Origin: an uncultured Acidimicrobiaceae bacterium
Lineage (GTDB): Bacteria; Actinomycetota; Acidimicrobiia; Acidimicrobiales; SZUA-35
DNA length: 64,000 bases
Assembly (NCBI GenBank): GCA_947259095.1
Contig: CAMYLA010000017.1
Location: 31,067-95,066 of the forward strand
Reading direction: 5' to 3'
Made by a program: the position numbers and the translations under genes. The notes below the pieces were generated by a model. That model ran no database searches. It was not told the origin of the DNA and saw only the letters and a program-made list of their open reading frames with translations. Below are positions 18,451 through 27,603 of the stretch, piece by piece; position 1 is the stretch's first letter, and each line of letters begins with the position of its first letter.

Positions 18451-19623
18451 ATGTCGGATGCGCCGGTGGTCTCGATCGATCTCCAATCGTTCTGGGAGGA
18501 TCCATACCCGACCCTGGCCACCATGCGGGCCGAGACGCCGATCTGCTACGTGCCCGAACTCGGGGCCACCCTGCTGACCAGGCGCGACGACATCCACACC
18601 TGCGAGAAGAACGTCGAGGTGTTCTCGTCGGATCAGCCCGGCGGTCTGATGAACGTGCTCATGGGGCACAACATGATGCGGCGAGACGGCGAGGAGCATC
18701 GCGCCGAGCGGTTCGTCTACTACCCGGCCATCTCGCCCCGGACGGTGAAACACAGTTGGGCTGCGGTCTTTGCCGGGTTGGCCGACCATGTCCTGGACCG
18801 CCTGGCTCCGGCCGGCGCCGCCGATCTGGTGCCGGAGTTCGCAACCGCACTGAGCGGCGAGGCGCTGAAGGCCCTGACCGGTTTGACCAACATCTCGTTT
18901 CAGGAGATGGACGCCTGGAGCCAGGCCATGATCGACGGGATTTCCAACTACGGTGGCGTGCCCGAGATCGAGGCTCGCTGTCACGCCGCAACGACGGCGA
19001 TCGACGCCGCCATCGACCAACGGCTCCCGGCGCTGGAGCACGAGCCCGATCACAGCCTGTTGTCGGTGATGCTCGCATCCGGCATGGAACCCGACAAGGT
19101 GCGGGCCAATATCAAACTCACGATCTCGGGCGGCCAGAACGAGCCTCGAGACGCCATCGCCGGCGCAATCTGGGCCCTGCTGACCCACCCCGAGCAGCTG
19201 GAGCTGGTCAGCCGGGGCGAGGCCTCGTGGCTGCAGGTGTTCGAGGAGTACTGCCGTTGGGTGTCGCCGATCGGCATGTCGCCTCGGCGGGTTGCGAAGC
19301 GGTACACCTTCGGCGGCGTCAGGTTCGAACCGGAGGAGCGGGTGTTCCTCATGTTCGGTGCCGCCAACCGGGACGAGGGGCACTTCGTCCACGGCGACCG
19401 GTTCGACGTCACCCGGGACACCGGCAAGAGCCTGCACTTCGGCGCCGGTCCCCACTTCTGCGCCGGTGCCGCCGCCTCGAGGAGCCTGGTCGGCGACATT
19501 GCGCTGCCCAAGGTGTTCGATCGGCTCGGTGGACTCCGGTTCGACCCCACCGCCCCGCCGGTCACCTTCGGTGGCTGGGCCTTTCGGGGCCCGCTGACCC
19601 TGGCGACGGTCTGGGACCGCTGA
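18451..19623 (+). CDS. Cytochrome P450 with unusual I-helix
   Basis: A 390-residue soluble bacterial P450. The haem ligand loop FGAGPHFCAG puts the thiolate at Cys337, and the K-helix ExxR is E266-Y-C-R269. The I-helix reads GGQNEPRD (227-234) instead of the usual AGxDT/ET, so the conserved oxygen-activating Thr is missing, replaced by Glu-Pro. Such P450s may use peroxide, catalyse unusual chemistry or supply the proton by another residue. No ferredoxin or reductase adjoins it; the window's ferredoxin is 40 kb away. The ATG with MSDAPVV was chosen because the upstream open frame is not P450-like. Confidence 0.92.
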   Translation: MSDAPVVSIDLQSFWEDPYPTLATMRAETPICYVPELGATLLTRRDDIHTCEKNVEVFSSDQPGGLMNVLMGHNMMRRDGEEHRAERFVYYPAISPRTVKHSWAAVFAGLADHVLDRLAPAGAADLVPEFATALSGEALKALTGLTNISFQEMDAWSQAMIDGISNYGGVPEIEARCHAATTAIDAAIDQRLPALEHEPDHSLLSVMLASGMEPDKVRANIKLTISGGQNEPRDAIAGAIWALLTHPEQLELVSRGEASWLQVFEEYCRWVSPIGMSPRRVAKRYTFGGVRFEPEERVFLMFGAANRDEGHFVHGDRFDVTRDTGKSLHFGAGPHFCAGAAASRSLVGDIALPKVFDRLGGLRFDPTAPPVTFGGWAFRGPLTLATVWDR

Positions 19624-19660
19624 CCAAATCAGGGAGATTCGCCGGACGATCAGGTCGCCG

Positions 19661-21181
19661 TCAGCGCTCACCGTCGGTATCGCCGCCGGCCTGGACGCCG
19701 TCGCCCACCCCACTGCCGAGCAGCTGGTCGTCGCTGTCGACGACTCTGGTGGCAGGGCCGACACCGGGCAGGCGGATCAACGAGACCTCGCCGCCGCCCT
19801 CCAGCAGATACAGCTCACCTTCGGAGCCCTCACCGAAGGAGATCACGTTGGACGGGGCCCGATCGAACTGGAGATTGCCGACCACGATCCGGCCGTCGTT
19901 TGTCCGGTCGAGACCGAACACCTCGCCGGTACAGAAGTCGGCGAACAGGTAGACACCCTGGAGGGCCCGGTTGAGATCGCCCCGGTACACGTGGCCACCG
20001 GTGATCGAGCACCGACCGTTGCTGTGGTCGTAGGTGAAGACCGGCGGCACATGATCGGCCGGTGGCTCGTCCCCGTCGAAGAGCTGGTCGCCCTCCATGA
20101 CCCGCCACCCGAGGTTGGCCCCCCTCCCGGCCGGGCTCGAGCCCGAGGGCAAGAGGTTGATCTCCTCCAGCAGGTCCTGCCCCACATCGCCGATCCAGAG
20201 ATCGTCGGTCTCGGCGTCCCAGGAGAACCGCCACGGATTGCGGACCCCCCACAGCCAGATCTCCGGCCGACCGTCAACGCCATCGGCGAAGGGGTTGCCG
20301 GGCGGTACCGCGTAGGGGAGGGTGTCGGTCGGGGCCGCGGGGTCGATCCGGAGGATGCTTCCCAGCAGCGTCTGGGTGTCCTGACCGCTGTTCAACGGAT
20401 CGCCGCCACTGCCACCGTCGCCGAGGGCCACGTACAGGAAGCCATCGGGGCCAAGACTGATCTGGCCCCCGTTGTGGTTGCTGAACGGCTGCTCGACCTC
20501 GAGCAGGATCCGCTCCGTACCCGGAAAGGCGCTGATGGCCCCCATCTCGTATTCGGCGACCACCGAGTTGCCGTCGTTGTTGGTGTAGTTGACGTACAGC
20601 AGCCGACCGTCGGTGGAGAAGGCAAGGCCCAGGAGGCCACCCTCGCCTGCGGTGGTGACCCGATCGGTGATGTCGAGGACCACGGTGTCCATCAACCGCA
20701 GCGCCTGCTCGCTCCCGTCGAGGTCGGCCCGACGCTGGATCTGGCGGATCCGCCCCGGTCGCTCGGCGATCCACAGGTCGTCGCCTCCGGATCGGGCGGT
20801 CAGGGCGATGGGCGATTCCAGCTCGGCCAGGGTCAACAGCTCCAAGTCCTGGCCCAGCCACTGCGGCTCGTCCTGGAGGTCGGGCGCTTCGGCGGGAGCT
20901 GTGGTCGAGCCGGCGGCCGTCGTGGTGGTGGCCTCCTCGGGGATCGTTCGGCGGGTCGACGTCGTCGGTTCCTGGCCGGCTTCGGTCGGCCCGTCGTCGT
21001 CGGCACCGCCGACACAGGCGGCGCAGCACACCGAGGCGACGATGACTGCGGCCAGCGGCCGGAACGGAGGGCGGAAGGCCTTCTCCAACGGCCTCAGGAC
21101 GGCCGCCACAAGAGCCGAGATCCCACCTCGAACGAGGGGAGAACCGGGGTTGTCCGGCGGCATGCTGCGGTTTCGGTTCAT
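19661..21181 (-). CDS. Secreted PQQ-type sugar dehydrogenase-like lipoprotein
   Basis: A 506-residue exported six-bladed beta-propeller of the glucose/sorbosone (soluble aldose) dehydrogenase family. An N-terminal hydrophobic segment (PLAAVIVASVCCAAC) ends in a Cys followed by GGADDD, so it is probably a lipoprotein, then a Thr/Glu-rich linker. The propeller begins at LITLxELESPIALT-like sequence and carries NHNGGQISLGPDGFLYVALG and GDGGSGGDP, which form the Ca/PQQ region in this family, and later WGVRNPWRFSWD and GDVGQDLLEEI. Whether PQQ is made by this organism is unknown. ATG 21181 and ATG 21163 are both possible; the frame is open to 21244. It faces the P450 gene. Confidence 0.87.
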   Translation of the reverse strand: MNRNRSMPPDNPGSPLVRGGISALVAAVLRPLEKAFRPPFRPLAAVIVASVCCAACVGGADDDGPTEAGQEPTTSTRRTIPEEATTTTAAGSTTAPAEAPDLQDEPQWLGQDLELLTLAELESPIALTARSGGDDLWIAERPGRIRQIQRRADLDGSEQALRLMDTVVLDITDRVTTAGEGGLLGLAFSTDGRLLYVNYTNNDGNSVVAEYEMGAISAFPGTERILLEVEQPFSNHNGGQISLGPDGFLYVALGDGGSGGDPLNSGQDTQTLLGSILRIDPAAPTDTLPYAVPPGNPFADGVDGRPEIWLWGVRNPWRFSWDAETDDLWIGDVGQDLLEEINLLPSGSSPAGRGANLGWRVMEGDQLFDGDEPPADHVPPVFTYDHSNGRCSITGGHVYRGDLNRALQGVYLFADFCTGEVFGLDRTNDGRIVVGNLQFDRAPSNVISFGEGSEGELYLLEGGGEVSLIRLPGVGPATRVVDSDDQLLGSGVGDGVQAGGDTDGER

Positions 21182-21264
21182 CGGCTCCCGGGAACGGCTC
21201 CGAGCCGCCCATCGTCGTACTGTCCGTAGAGCAGCGTAGGACAATCCACGCTCCGCTCACGTTC

Positions 21265-21903
21265 ATGGCGGTCGGAATCTGCCAGGGCCGCCCCGGGTCT
21301 CGGGCCCGACGGCGGGCGGTACCATTGGCAGCGGTGGGCTCCCGAGATCCATACGCAACGCCGGCTCCCGATCCGGTCCCGGACCCGGCATCGGCAACGC
21401 CGTCCGGGGCCGTCCTGTCGACCACATCGCAGGAATCGTCGGAATCGAAACCATCCCTGGGGGCGGCGCTGTCGGCCAAGCTCGGCACCGAGACCGGGCT
21501 GGCCGTCCGCTATCTCGCCACCTCCGGTCTCAACGTGGTGAACCATCAGGTGCTGCTGCAGATGGCGATCCGGTGGTGGGGCTGGAGCGGCGGTGCGGCC
21601 AACGTGTTCGCCGCCATGGTGGCGGTCATTCCCGCCTACCTGCTGAGCCGCTACTGGGTGTGGCAGGTCCAGGGTCGCCCCAGCCTGCGAGATGAGGTCA
21701 TACCGTTCTGGATCATCGCCGCCATCGGATTGATCGCCTCCACCACCATGGCCGAGCTGGCGGACCGCATCTTCGGGTCGGCCGTCATGATCTCGGTCGG
21801 CAGCCTGATCGGCTATCTGTTGGTCTGGGTGGCGAAATTCTTTGTGCTCAACCTGCTGTTCAAGAGATCGGCCGACCGTCACACCGAGGTGCCAGCGGGG
21901 TGA
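21265..21903 (+). CDS. GtrA-like membrane protein
   Basis: A 212-residue protein with a Pro/Ser-rich N-terminus (about 70 residues) followed by four transmembrane helices (about 79-98, 110-127, 147-166 and 172-192). Family features are VRYLATSGLNVVNHQVLL, AAMVAVIPAYLLSRYWVWQ and a C-terminal KFFVLNLLFK. GtrA-like proteins are proposed to move polyprenyl-phosphate-linked sugars across the membrane for glycan assembly. ATG 21265 is divergent from the sugar dehydrogenase start (83 bases); GTG 21331 would remove most of the leader. It stops one base before the next ATG, so it is coupled to the methyltransferase gene. Confidence 0.85.
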   Translation: MAVGICQGRPGSRARRRAVPLAAVGSRDPYATPAPDPVPDPASATPSGAVLSTTSQESSESKPSLGAALSAKLGTETGLAVRYLATSGLNVVNHQVLLQMAIRWWGWSGGAANVFAAMVAVIPAYLLSRYWVWQVQGRPSLRDEVIPFWIIAAIGLIASTTMAELADRIFGSAVMISVGSLIGYLLVWVAKFFVLNLLFKRSADRHTEVPAG

Positions 21904-21904
21904 G

Positions 21905-22558
21905 ATGCTCCACCGGTTGACCGACCAGGAGCTGCGCCACGCCGAGGAGGCCAGGGGGTTCATGCCGCCGGACGAGGGGTTGGCCCTGGCCGCGGCGGCG
22001 GCCACGGCCGAGCCGCGGCTCGGTCCGATGTTGGAGGTTGGCAGCTACTGCGGCAAGTCGGCCTGCTATGTGGGGCCGGTGGCCAGGCGGCTGGGCCTGG
22101 TCCTGTACTGCGTGGACCATCACCGAGGCTCCGAGGAGAACCAGGTCGGCTGGGAGTGGCACGAACCGGACCTGGTCGACTCCGCCGTCGACAGGATGGA
22201 CACGCTGCCGTTCTTCCGCCGCACCATCCACGACGCCGGGCTGGAAGATGTGGTGTTCGCAATCGTCGGCGACTCACCGACGGTGGCCCGGCACTGGACG
22301 ACGGGGCTGTCGCTGCTGTTCATCGACGGCGGCCACGGCGAGGAACCGGCCAGGCTCGACTACCAGCTGTGGACCCCGGCCGTCGCCCCCGGCGGCCTCC
22401 TGGTGATCCACGACGTCTTCCCCGACCCGGCCGACGGAGGTCGCCCGCCGTACGAGCACATCTACCGCCCGGCGCTTCGATCCGGCCGGTTCACCGAGGT
22501 GTCGGCCACCGGGTCGCTCCGGGTACTGCAGCGGGTCGACGACGACTCCAGAGATTGA
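21905..22558 (+). CDS. Class I SAM-dependent methyltransferase
   Basis: A 217-residue Rossmann methyltransferase. Motif I is MLEVGSYCGKSACYV (about residues 41-55), motif II the acidic end LYCVDHHRGSEENQ, and the post-motif block LLFIDGGHGEEPARLDYQLW with GGLLVIHDVF is typical of the Methyltransf_24 (cephalosporin hydroxylase/macrocin methyltransferase-like) group acting on sugars or natural products. Because it directly follows the GtrA gene and lies next to a glycosyltransferase cluster, a glycan or polyprenyl-sugar substrate is plausible but unproven. Confidence 0.85.
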   Translation: MLHRLTDQELRHAEEARGFMPPDEGLALAAAAATAEPRLGPMLEVGSYCGKSACYVGPVARRLGLVLYCVDHHRGSEENQVGWEWHEPDLVDSAVDRMDTLPFFRRTIHDAGLEDVVFAIVGDSPTVARHWTTGLSLLFIDGGHGEEPARLDYQLWTPAVAPGGLLVIHDVFPDPADGGRPPYEHIYRPALRSGRFTEVSATGSLRVLQRVDDDSRD

Positions 22559-22585
22559 TGGCCCGGGACTGACCACCCGGCCGGA

Positions 22586-23635
22586 TCAGTGGTGATCGAT
22601 GAACAGCCGGCTGGTCGGGTTCCGGCCGTAGAGGGCGTCGGCGGCCAGGATCACCGCCGCCGCGGTGTAGCCGCTGCGCTCGTTCTCCGGGAAGTGGATC
22701 TGCTCCGGGTAGACCATCCCGGTGAAGTACGAGCCGTCATCGTCCCGTAGCCGCTGTGACCAGTCGAACAGGGTGGTGGCTGCGTTGAACTCGCCGACCG
22801 CCAGCAGCGCCATGACGCACTCGCAGGTCTCGGCTGCGGTGATCCACGGTTCGTCGGAAACGCAGCGAACGCCCTTGCGGTCCATCACGAAGTCGTCCCA
22901 GCCGTCGGTCATGCGCTTCTTGGCGTCGTCGCCGACGATGGCCCCGGTCAGCACCGGGTAGTACCAGTCCATGGCCCAGCGTTCCTTCGGCTCGAAGGCC
23001 TCCCGCCGGTTGGCGATCAGGTCGACGAGGCGTTCCCTGGCCGCGAGCCAGGCCGGCCGCTGGTGGCCGAGGGTCTCGGCCACCGCCGAGGCGCAGCGCA
23101 GGCTGTGGGTGATCGACGACGAGCCGGTCAGCAGCGCGTAGTCGAACCGGGAGCCGTCCTCCCGCATGGCCCAGATGATCTCTCCCCGTTCGGTCTGCAG
23201 ACCGAGCACGAACGACATCGCCCGGTCCAGGGTCGGCCACATCCGGTGGAGGAAGTCGATATCGGCGGTGACGAGATGATGGTGCCAGACCCCTGTTGCG
23301 AAGTAGGCAACGCAGTTGGTGTCGCGCTTCGCGTCTTTGACCCCGTCCGCCAGGTAGTAGTTGTACCAGCCGCCGTCCGGGAGTTGGACGTCGACCAGCC
23401 ACTGGTACCCCAGCTCGGCCTGTTCGATGAACCCGGCGGTGGCCAGTGCCATCGCGGTCTCCACATGGTTCCACGGGTCGGCATGGCCGCCGGGAAACCA
23501 CTCGATCATGCCGCTGGGGAGCTGCAACCGGGCGATTGTCTCGGCGGTGGTGCACAGATCGGGCGCAGGGAGCACCGACGGCAGGTCCGGCACCGTCATC
23601 GACGGGTTCACATGCTGGGTGGGGGTGATGGTCAC
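22586..23635 (-). CDS. Alpha/alpha-barrel (prenyltransferase/six-hairpin-like) protein
   Basis: A 349-residue soluble protein built of helical hairpins, each ending near a Gly-Gly/Trp turn: WFPGGHADPWNHVETAMALA, GYQWLVDVQLPDGGWYNYYL, SFVLGLQTERGEIIWA and QRLRDDDGSYFTGMVYP. QxxDGxW-type repeats are seen in squalene-cyclase/prenyltransferase barrels, and a His/Asp/Tyr-rich core is shared with six-hairpin glycosidases; I cannot tell which activity, if any. Family members lie next to a GT4 glycosyltransferase and a methyltransferase in actinobacteria. GTG 23635 overlaps the upstream methyltransferase stop by 4 bases, showing translational coupling, and the frame beyond it is that gene's shadow. 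Confidence 0.78.
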   Translation of the reverse strand: MTITPTQHVNPSMTVPDLPSVLPAPDLCTTAETIARLQLPSGMIEWFPGGHADPWNHVETAMALATAGFIEQAELGYQWLVDVQLPDGGWYNYYLADGVKDAKRDTNCVAYFATGVWHHHLVTADIDFLHRMWPTLDRAMSFVLGLQTERGEIIWAMREDGSRFDYALLTGSSSITHSLRCASAVAETLGHQRPAWLAARERLVDLIANRREAFEPKERWAMDWYYPVLTGAIVGDDAKKRMTDGWDDFVMDRKGVRCVSDEPWITAAETCECVMALLAVGEFNAATTLFDWSQRLRDDDGSYFTGMVYPEQIHFPENERSGYTAAAVILAADALYGRNPTSRLFIDHH

Positions 23636-24390
23636 GCTGCGTTCTCGCTCCCGGCCGACACCCTGGCCAGGATCCTGGGCCGGTCGGCATAGATGACCAG
23701 GCTCTTGCCGAGCACCGGGTTGAGTAGTCTGTCGGCCCGGCGGGTCAGCTTCGGGGCTTTCACGATGTCCCAGGTCAGCAGCCTGAGGTAGGCCCGGACC
23801 GCCGGGTTGTCCTCGTTGTCGACCCCCACCGCACACTTGAGCCACCAATAGGGGCTGTGGAGGGCGTGAGCCCGGTGGGTCTCGGCCGGCACGAAGCCGA
23901 CCGAGGCCAGCTTGGTCCGCAGCTCCGGTCGGCCGTAGATCCGGACATGGCCGCCGACACTCTTGGGGGCGTGGTACTCGTCGCTGAGCCACCAGCAGAT
24001 CTGTTCCGGCACTGCGGCCGGCACCGTTGCCGCCAGCCGCCCACCGGGGGCCAGGACCCGGAACAGTTCGGCCATGACGCCGAGATCGTTCGGCACATGT
24101 TCCAGCACCTCGGAGGCGATGATGCGATCGAAGCTGGCATCGGCGAACGGCAGCTGCAGCCCGTTGGCCTGAACGCAGGTGGTGGAGGCGCCGGCCGGTA
24201 GCTCGTGCGCCAGGTACATGGCGGCGAAGGTGTCCTTGGTGGCGATCATCTCATCCAGGGCCAGATCTGCGGCCACGACGTGGGCACCGAGCCCAGCGGT
24301 GGCGAAGGCGTGGCGGCCGAAACCGGCGCCGAGGTCGAGCACCCGCATGCCGCGGCGAACATCGAGCCGTGCATAGTCGACGGTGAGCAT
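23632..24390 (-). CDS. Class I SAM-dependent methyltransferase (type 11)
   Basis: A 252-residue methyltransferase. Motif I is VLDLGAGFGRHA (residues 17-28), the ribose-binding acid is in VVAADLALDEM, and FDRIIASEVLEHVPN plus APGGRLAATVP are the classic type 11 motifs. The C-terminal half has an inserted WWLSDEYHAPKSVGGHVRIYG region and several Trp/Tyr residues that may bind a glycan or lipid acceptor. It sits 6 bases after the glycosyltransferase gene and overlaps the next gene by 4 bases, forming a three-gene operon. In mycobacteria a similar pairing of methyltransferase and GT4 makes methylated glucose polymers; that link is only analogy. Confidence 0.87.
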   Translation of the reverse strand: MLTVDYARLDVRRGMRVLDLGAGFGRHAFATAGLGAHVVAADLALDEMIATKDTFAAMYLAHELPAGASTTCVQANGLQLPFADASFDRIIASEVLEHVPNDLGVMAELFRVLAPGGRLAATVPAAVPEQICWWLSDEYHAPKSVGGHVRIYGRPELRTKLASVGFVPAETHRAHALHSPYWWLKCAVGVDNEDNPAVRAYLRLLTWDIVKAPKLTRRADRLLNPVLGKSLVIYADRPRILARVSAGSENAA

Positions 24391-24396
24391 CGTCTC

Positions 24397-25710
24397 TCAG
24401 CCCCGAGGATCCTGCCCGGTGCCTTGGGTCGCCGAGGAGGCCCCGGCGGCGCGGGCCGCCTCCCGCATGGCCAGCACCTCGCGGTACTGCTCGACGGTGC
24501 GGATGGCGGTGTGGCGCCAGGTGTAGAGCCGGGACACCCGATCCCGCCCTGCCATCCCGATCCGGGTCCGGAGCCCGGGGTCATCCAGCCCTCGACGAAT
24601 GGCCGCGGCCAGGGAATCGGGGTCGCCCGGTTCACACCGCAGCACCGTCTCCCCGTCGACGCCGGTCACCTCGGGGAGGGCACCGCCGGTGGTGGCCACC
24701 AGTGGGGTGGCGGTGGCCATGGCCTCGACCGCCGGCAGCGAGAACCCCTCGTACAGCGACGGCACAACCGCCAACTCGGACTCGGCGTACAGCTCGACGA
24801 TCCGCTCGTCCGGCACCCCGGTGACGAACTGGATGTGGTCGCCGAGGCCCAGCTCCTCGATCAGCTTTGCCGACTTCCCACCTTCCTTGGCCCTGCCGAT
24901 CACGGTGAGCGACATGTCACGCTCGGCCCGCAACTTGGCCATGGCCTCCAGCAGGAAACGAAGGCCTTTCAACTCGACGTCGGCGCTGGCGGTGGTGATC
25001 AGCCGGCCCGGGATGCGATCCACGCCGGGCATGGGCTCGAACAGGTCGGGGTCGACGCCGACATGGACCAGCCGCATCCGGTCCCGGTCCACTCCCATGT
25101 CGGTGTGGATGTCATCGATCGAGTTCTCCGAGACCACCACGATCCTCGGCATACGCTGGGCCACCCGGCCCTGCATCTTGACGAACGAGTACCAGCGACC
25201 CAGGCTCAACCGTTTCCGGAAGTTGGGTGCGGCCTCGACCTCCAGCCGTCGATCAACGGTGATCGGATGATGGAGGGTGACCAGCGTCGGCAGGATCTTG
25301 TCGATGGCCAGGATCCCGTAGCCGAGGCACTGGTTGTCGTGCACGATGTCGAACTCCGAGACCCGGTTCTTCAGCTCCCGGTAGGCCCGGTAGCTGAAGG
25401 CGAGGGGTTCGGGGAAGGTGCCGGTCGAGAATTGCAGTATCTCCAGGACGTCGGGAAGGGTCTTGATCTCCCAGTAGGCGGGAAACCGGCCCGGATAGTG
25501 GTCGTTGAAGATGTCCAGGCTCGGGAGCTCGGTGAGCTCGATCCGTTCGTCGAGCACCGGATAGGGCTGTCCGGAGATGACCTCGACGGTGTGGCCGAGG
25601 TCGGCCAGGGCCTTGGTCAGGTGCCTGGTGTAGATGCCCTGGCCGCCGACGGTGGGCTTTGAACGGTAGGAGAGGTACGCAAGCCGCAACGGGTGGTCTT
25701 CTGAGGACAT
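24397..25710 (-). CDS. GT4 family glycosyltransferase
   Basis: A 437-residue GT-B retaining glycosyltransferase. The N-terminal glycine loop is [19 protein letters not shown] (residues 18-36), the middle has [12 protein letters not shown] and LHHPITVD, and the donor-binding domain has the E-x7-E motif [12 protein letters not shown] (321-332) after [20 protein letters not shown]. Likely an NDP-hexose-dependent enzyme. First gene of the GT4-methyltransferase-barrel operon. ATG 25710 matches the [15 protein letters not shown] start; the open frame upstream is not protein-like. The presence of gpgS elsewhere in the window suggests that glucose-based glycans exist here, but the acceptor is unknown. 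Confidence 0.9.
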   Translation of the reverse strand: MSSEDHPLRLAYLSYRSKPTVGGQGIYTRHLTKALADLGHTVEVISGQPYPVLDERIELTELPSLDIFNDHYPGRFPAYWEIKTLPDVLEILQFSTGTFPEPLAFSYRAYRELKNRVSEFDIVHDNQCLGYGILAIDKILPTLVTLHHPITVDRRLEVEAAPNFRKRLSLGRWYSFVKMQGRVAQRMPRIVVVSENSIDDIHTDMGVDRDRMRLVHVGVDPDLFEPMPGVDRIPGRLITTASADVELKGLRFLLEAMAKLRAERDMSLTVIGRAKEGGKSAKLIEELGLGDHIQFVTGVPDERIVELYAESELAVVPSLYEGFSLPAVEAMATATPLVATTGGALPEVTGVDGETVLRCEPGDPDSLAAAIRRGLDDPGLRTRIGMAGRDRVSRLYTWRHTAIRTVEQYREVLAMREAARAAGASSATQGTGQDPRG

Positions 25711-25885
25711 GTATTTCCAATCGGGCCGACAGCCTGTCGTGTGCTCGGATTCCGGTCGGCGCCCGGAGACCGGTTGCCGACCTGGGGGGGCCAGGAGCTG
25801 CAACCGTGTAAGGGTACGGTCTATTCGGTTCAAAGCGCGATCGGCACACGGCCCCGGCCGGTGGCCGGTGGTGGGAGGAGATCTG

Positions 25886-26329
25886 GTGCGAGCAGTCGTG
25901 CAACGAGTGGCAAGGGCCTCGGTCACCGTCGACGGCGAGGTGGTCGGATCGATCGGCCACGGACTGTGTGTCCTGGTCGGGGTGACCCACCACGACGACC
26001 GGGCGACGGCCACCAAGTTGGCGGAACGGCTTTGGAAGCTGCGAATCTTTGCCGATGACGACGACAAGATGAATCGTTCGGTTGCCGACGTCGAAGGAGC
26101 GATCCTGGTGATCAGCCAGTTCACGCTCTATGGCGATGCCAGAAAAGGAAACCGGCCGTCCTACATCGAGGCGGCCAGGCCGGAGGTTGCGGCACCGCTG
26201 ATCGATGTGGTGGTCGAGCGGCTCCGCTCGCTCGGGGCAGAGGTGGCCACCGGTCGCTTCGGCGCCGACATGGCAGTGGAGCTTGTCAACGACGGACCGG
26301 TCACCATCCTGGTGGAGCTGACACCGTGA
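25886..26329 (+). CDS. dtd: D-aminoacyl-tRNA deacylase
   Basis: A 147-residue DTD that removes D-amino acids (and Gly) mischarged on tRNA. It has the signature [17 protein letters not shown] (residues 77-93) and the cis-proline motif NDGPVTI (135-141) that gives chiral selectivity. It begins [17 protein letters not shown] as usual. The start is GTG with GGAGGAG six bases upstream. The downstream DUF2510 gene overlaps the stop by 4 bases. Confidence 0.97.
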   Translation: MRAVVQRVARASVTVDGEVVGSIGHGLCVLVGVTHHDDRATATKLAERLWKLRIFADDDDKMNRSVADVEGAILVISQFTLYGDARKGNRPSYIEAARPEVAAPLIDVVVERLRSLGAEVATGRFGADMAVELVNDGPVTILVELTP

Positions 26330-27567
26330 CCGGATCGAGGCCGGCCTCCGGTGGGCCGGTCGCCGGCTGGTACGACGATCCCCTCCGCCCCGGCGCCAAG
26401 CGCTACTGGGACGGGATCCGTTGGACCGAGACGGTGGCCGGGCCCAATCCGATGCCGGCCCCCGGCGCCTCGCTCGGCGGCCCGCCGCTGGTCCCGCCTC
26501 CCCCTTCGGCCACCGGTGTCCCGGCTGCGGTCGGCCCGGCTCCACCGTTTCAGCCGCTGCCACCGGGAGCCCACGCCGTCGGTCCGGTCGACTCGTTCGG
26601 GGCGCCGGCGGCCGGGTCTGGCGGGCCCGACGGGCCCAGGATCAACGACGTCGGTCAGTGGTTGCGGCGAACGTTCTCGGCGCTCGCCGCCAATCCGATG
26701 CCGGTCGCCGGCCTGGCGCTGTGTTCGTTCCCGTTCTGGGCCGCAACCCTGCTGCTCGGCCACCGGAGCGCATCGGAGGTGCTGTGGACCATCGACAGCG
26801 GTGGGCTCTCCGGCTTCAACGGCCGATTGCTGGCCGCCACCGGCGTGCTGGCGGTGATCTCGGCCCTGGTTTCGATCGCCGGCTACCTGGGCCTGCACCA
26901 TTATCTGCACGGCGTCCACCGGGGCGACCCCGCTGACGGGGGCCGGTCGCTGGCGGTCGGGCTGGCCAGGTTGGCGCGCTTCGTCGGCTTGACCGTGTTG
27001 ATCTACCTCGGTTTCGCCATGGCCATCATCGTGCCGTTGGCCCTGTTCACGGTTGCGGTGGTTCAGGGGGCCGATGGGGTGATGGGGCTGCTCCTGCTGT
27101 CGCTGATCACCGCCATGGCCATGGTCGGGTTCCTCGTCTGGTTCTGGGTCAAGGCGGTGGTGTTCCTTCCGGTGGCGGTCACCGTGGTCGGTCGAGGGAC
27201 CTCGGCGTTCAGCGCGGCGTGGCGGATCAGCAGTGGGCGATTCTGGCCGGTACTGGGACGGGTCTGCCTGGTGTTCGCTCTCGTCGGCACCCTCTCCACT
27301 GCGTTCCAGCTGTTCGGTCAGGCCCTGGCCCCGACCGTGCTGTTCTCCAAGTTCGACATCGACGACGACGGCTCGCTCTTCATCGACGGCCAAAACATCG
27401 ACACGATCGAGGTGCTGCGGCTGGGGGACGTGCTGCCGAACCCCGTGGTGCTGCTGGTCTACGTCGGCCTGTTCTCGCTGATCGCCGCCGCCTCCCAGGC
27501 CGTCACCGCCTCGGCGATGTCGGCCCTCTACGTCGATGCCGGCGGACCCCGCGCCGACGATGGCTGA
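26326..27567 (+). CDS. DUF2510 multi-pass membrane protein
   Basis: A 413-residue protein. Residues about 13-36 ([22 protein letters not shown]) are a DUF2510 motif, a short Trp-containing module common in actinobacterial membrane proteins. A Pro-rich linker (about 40-105) is followed by five or six transmembrane helices between about 123 and 400, with a cytoplasmic-looking basic loop near [22 protein letters not shown]. This resembles the glycerophosphoryl diester phosphodiesterase-type membrane domain, but I make no enzymatic claim. GTG 26326 overlaps the dtd stop, so the two are co-translated. Between helices lies an acidic segment [18 protein letters not shown]. Confidence 0.8.
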   Translation: MTGSRPASGGPVAGWYDDPLRPGAKRYWDGIRWTETVAGPNPMPAPGASLGGPPLVPPPPSATGVPAAVGPAPPFQPLPPGAHAVGPVDSFGAPAAGSGGPDGPRINDVGQWLRRTFSALAANPMPVAGLALCSFPFWAATLLLGHRSASEVLWTIDSGGLSGFNGRLLAATGVLAVISALVSIAGYLGLHHYLHGVHRGDPADGGRSLAVGLARLARFVGLTVLIYLGFAMAIIVPLALFTVAVVQGADGVMGLLLLSLITAMAMVGFLVWFWVKAVVFLPVAVTVVGRGTSAFSAAWRISSGRFWPVLGRVCLVFALVGTLSTAFQLFGQALAPTVLFSKFDIDDDGSLFIDGQNIDTIEVLRLGDVLPNPVVLLVYVGLFSLIAAASQAVTASAMSALYVDAGGPRADDG

Positions 27568-27603
27568 CCTCGGCCGGTGCCCGATGGGCGACCGGTGCTG
27601 CGG

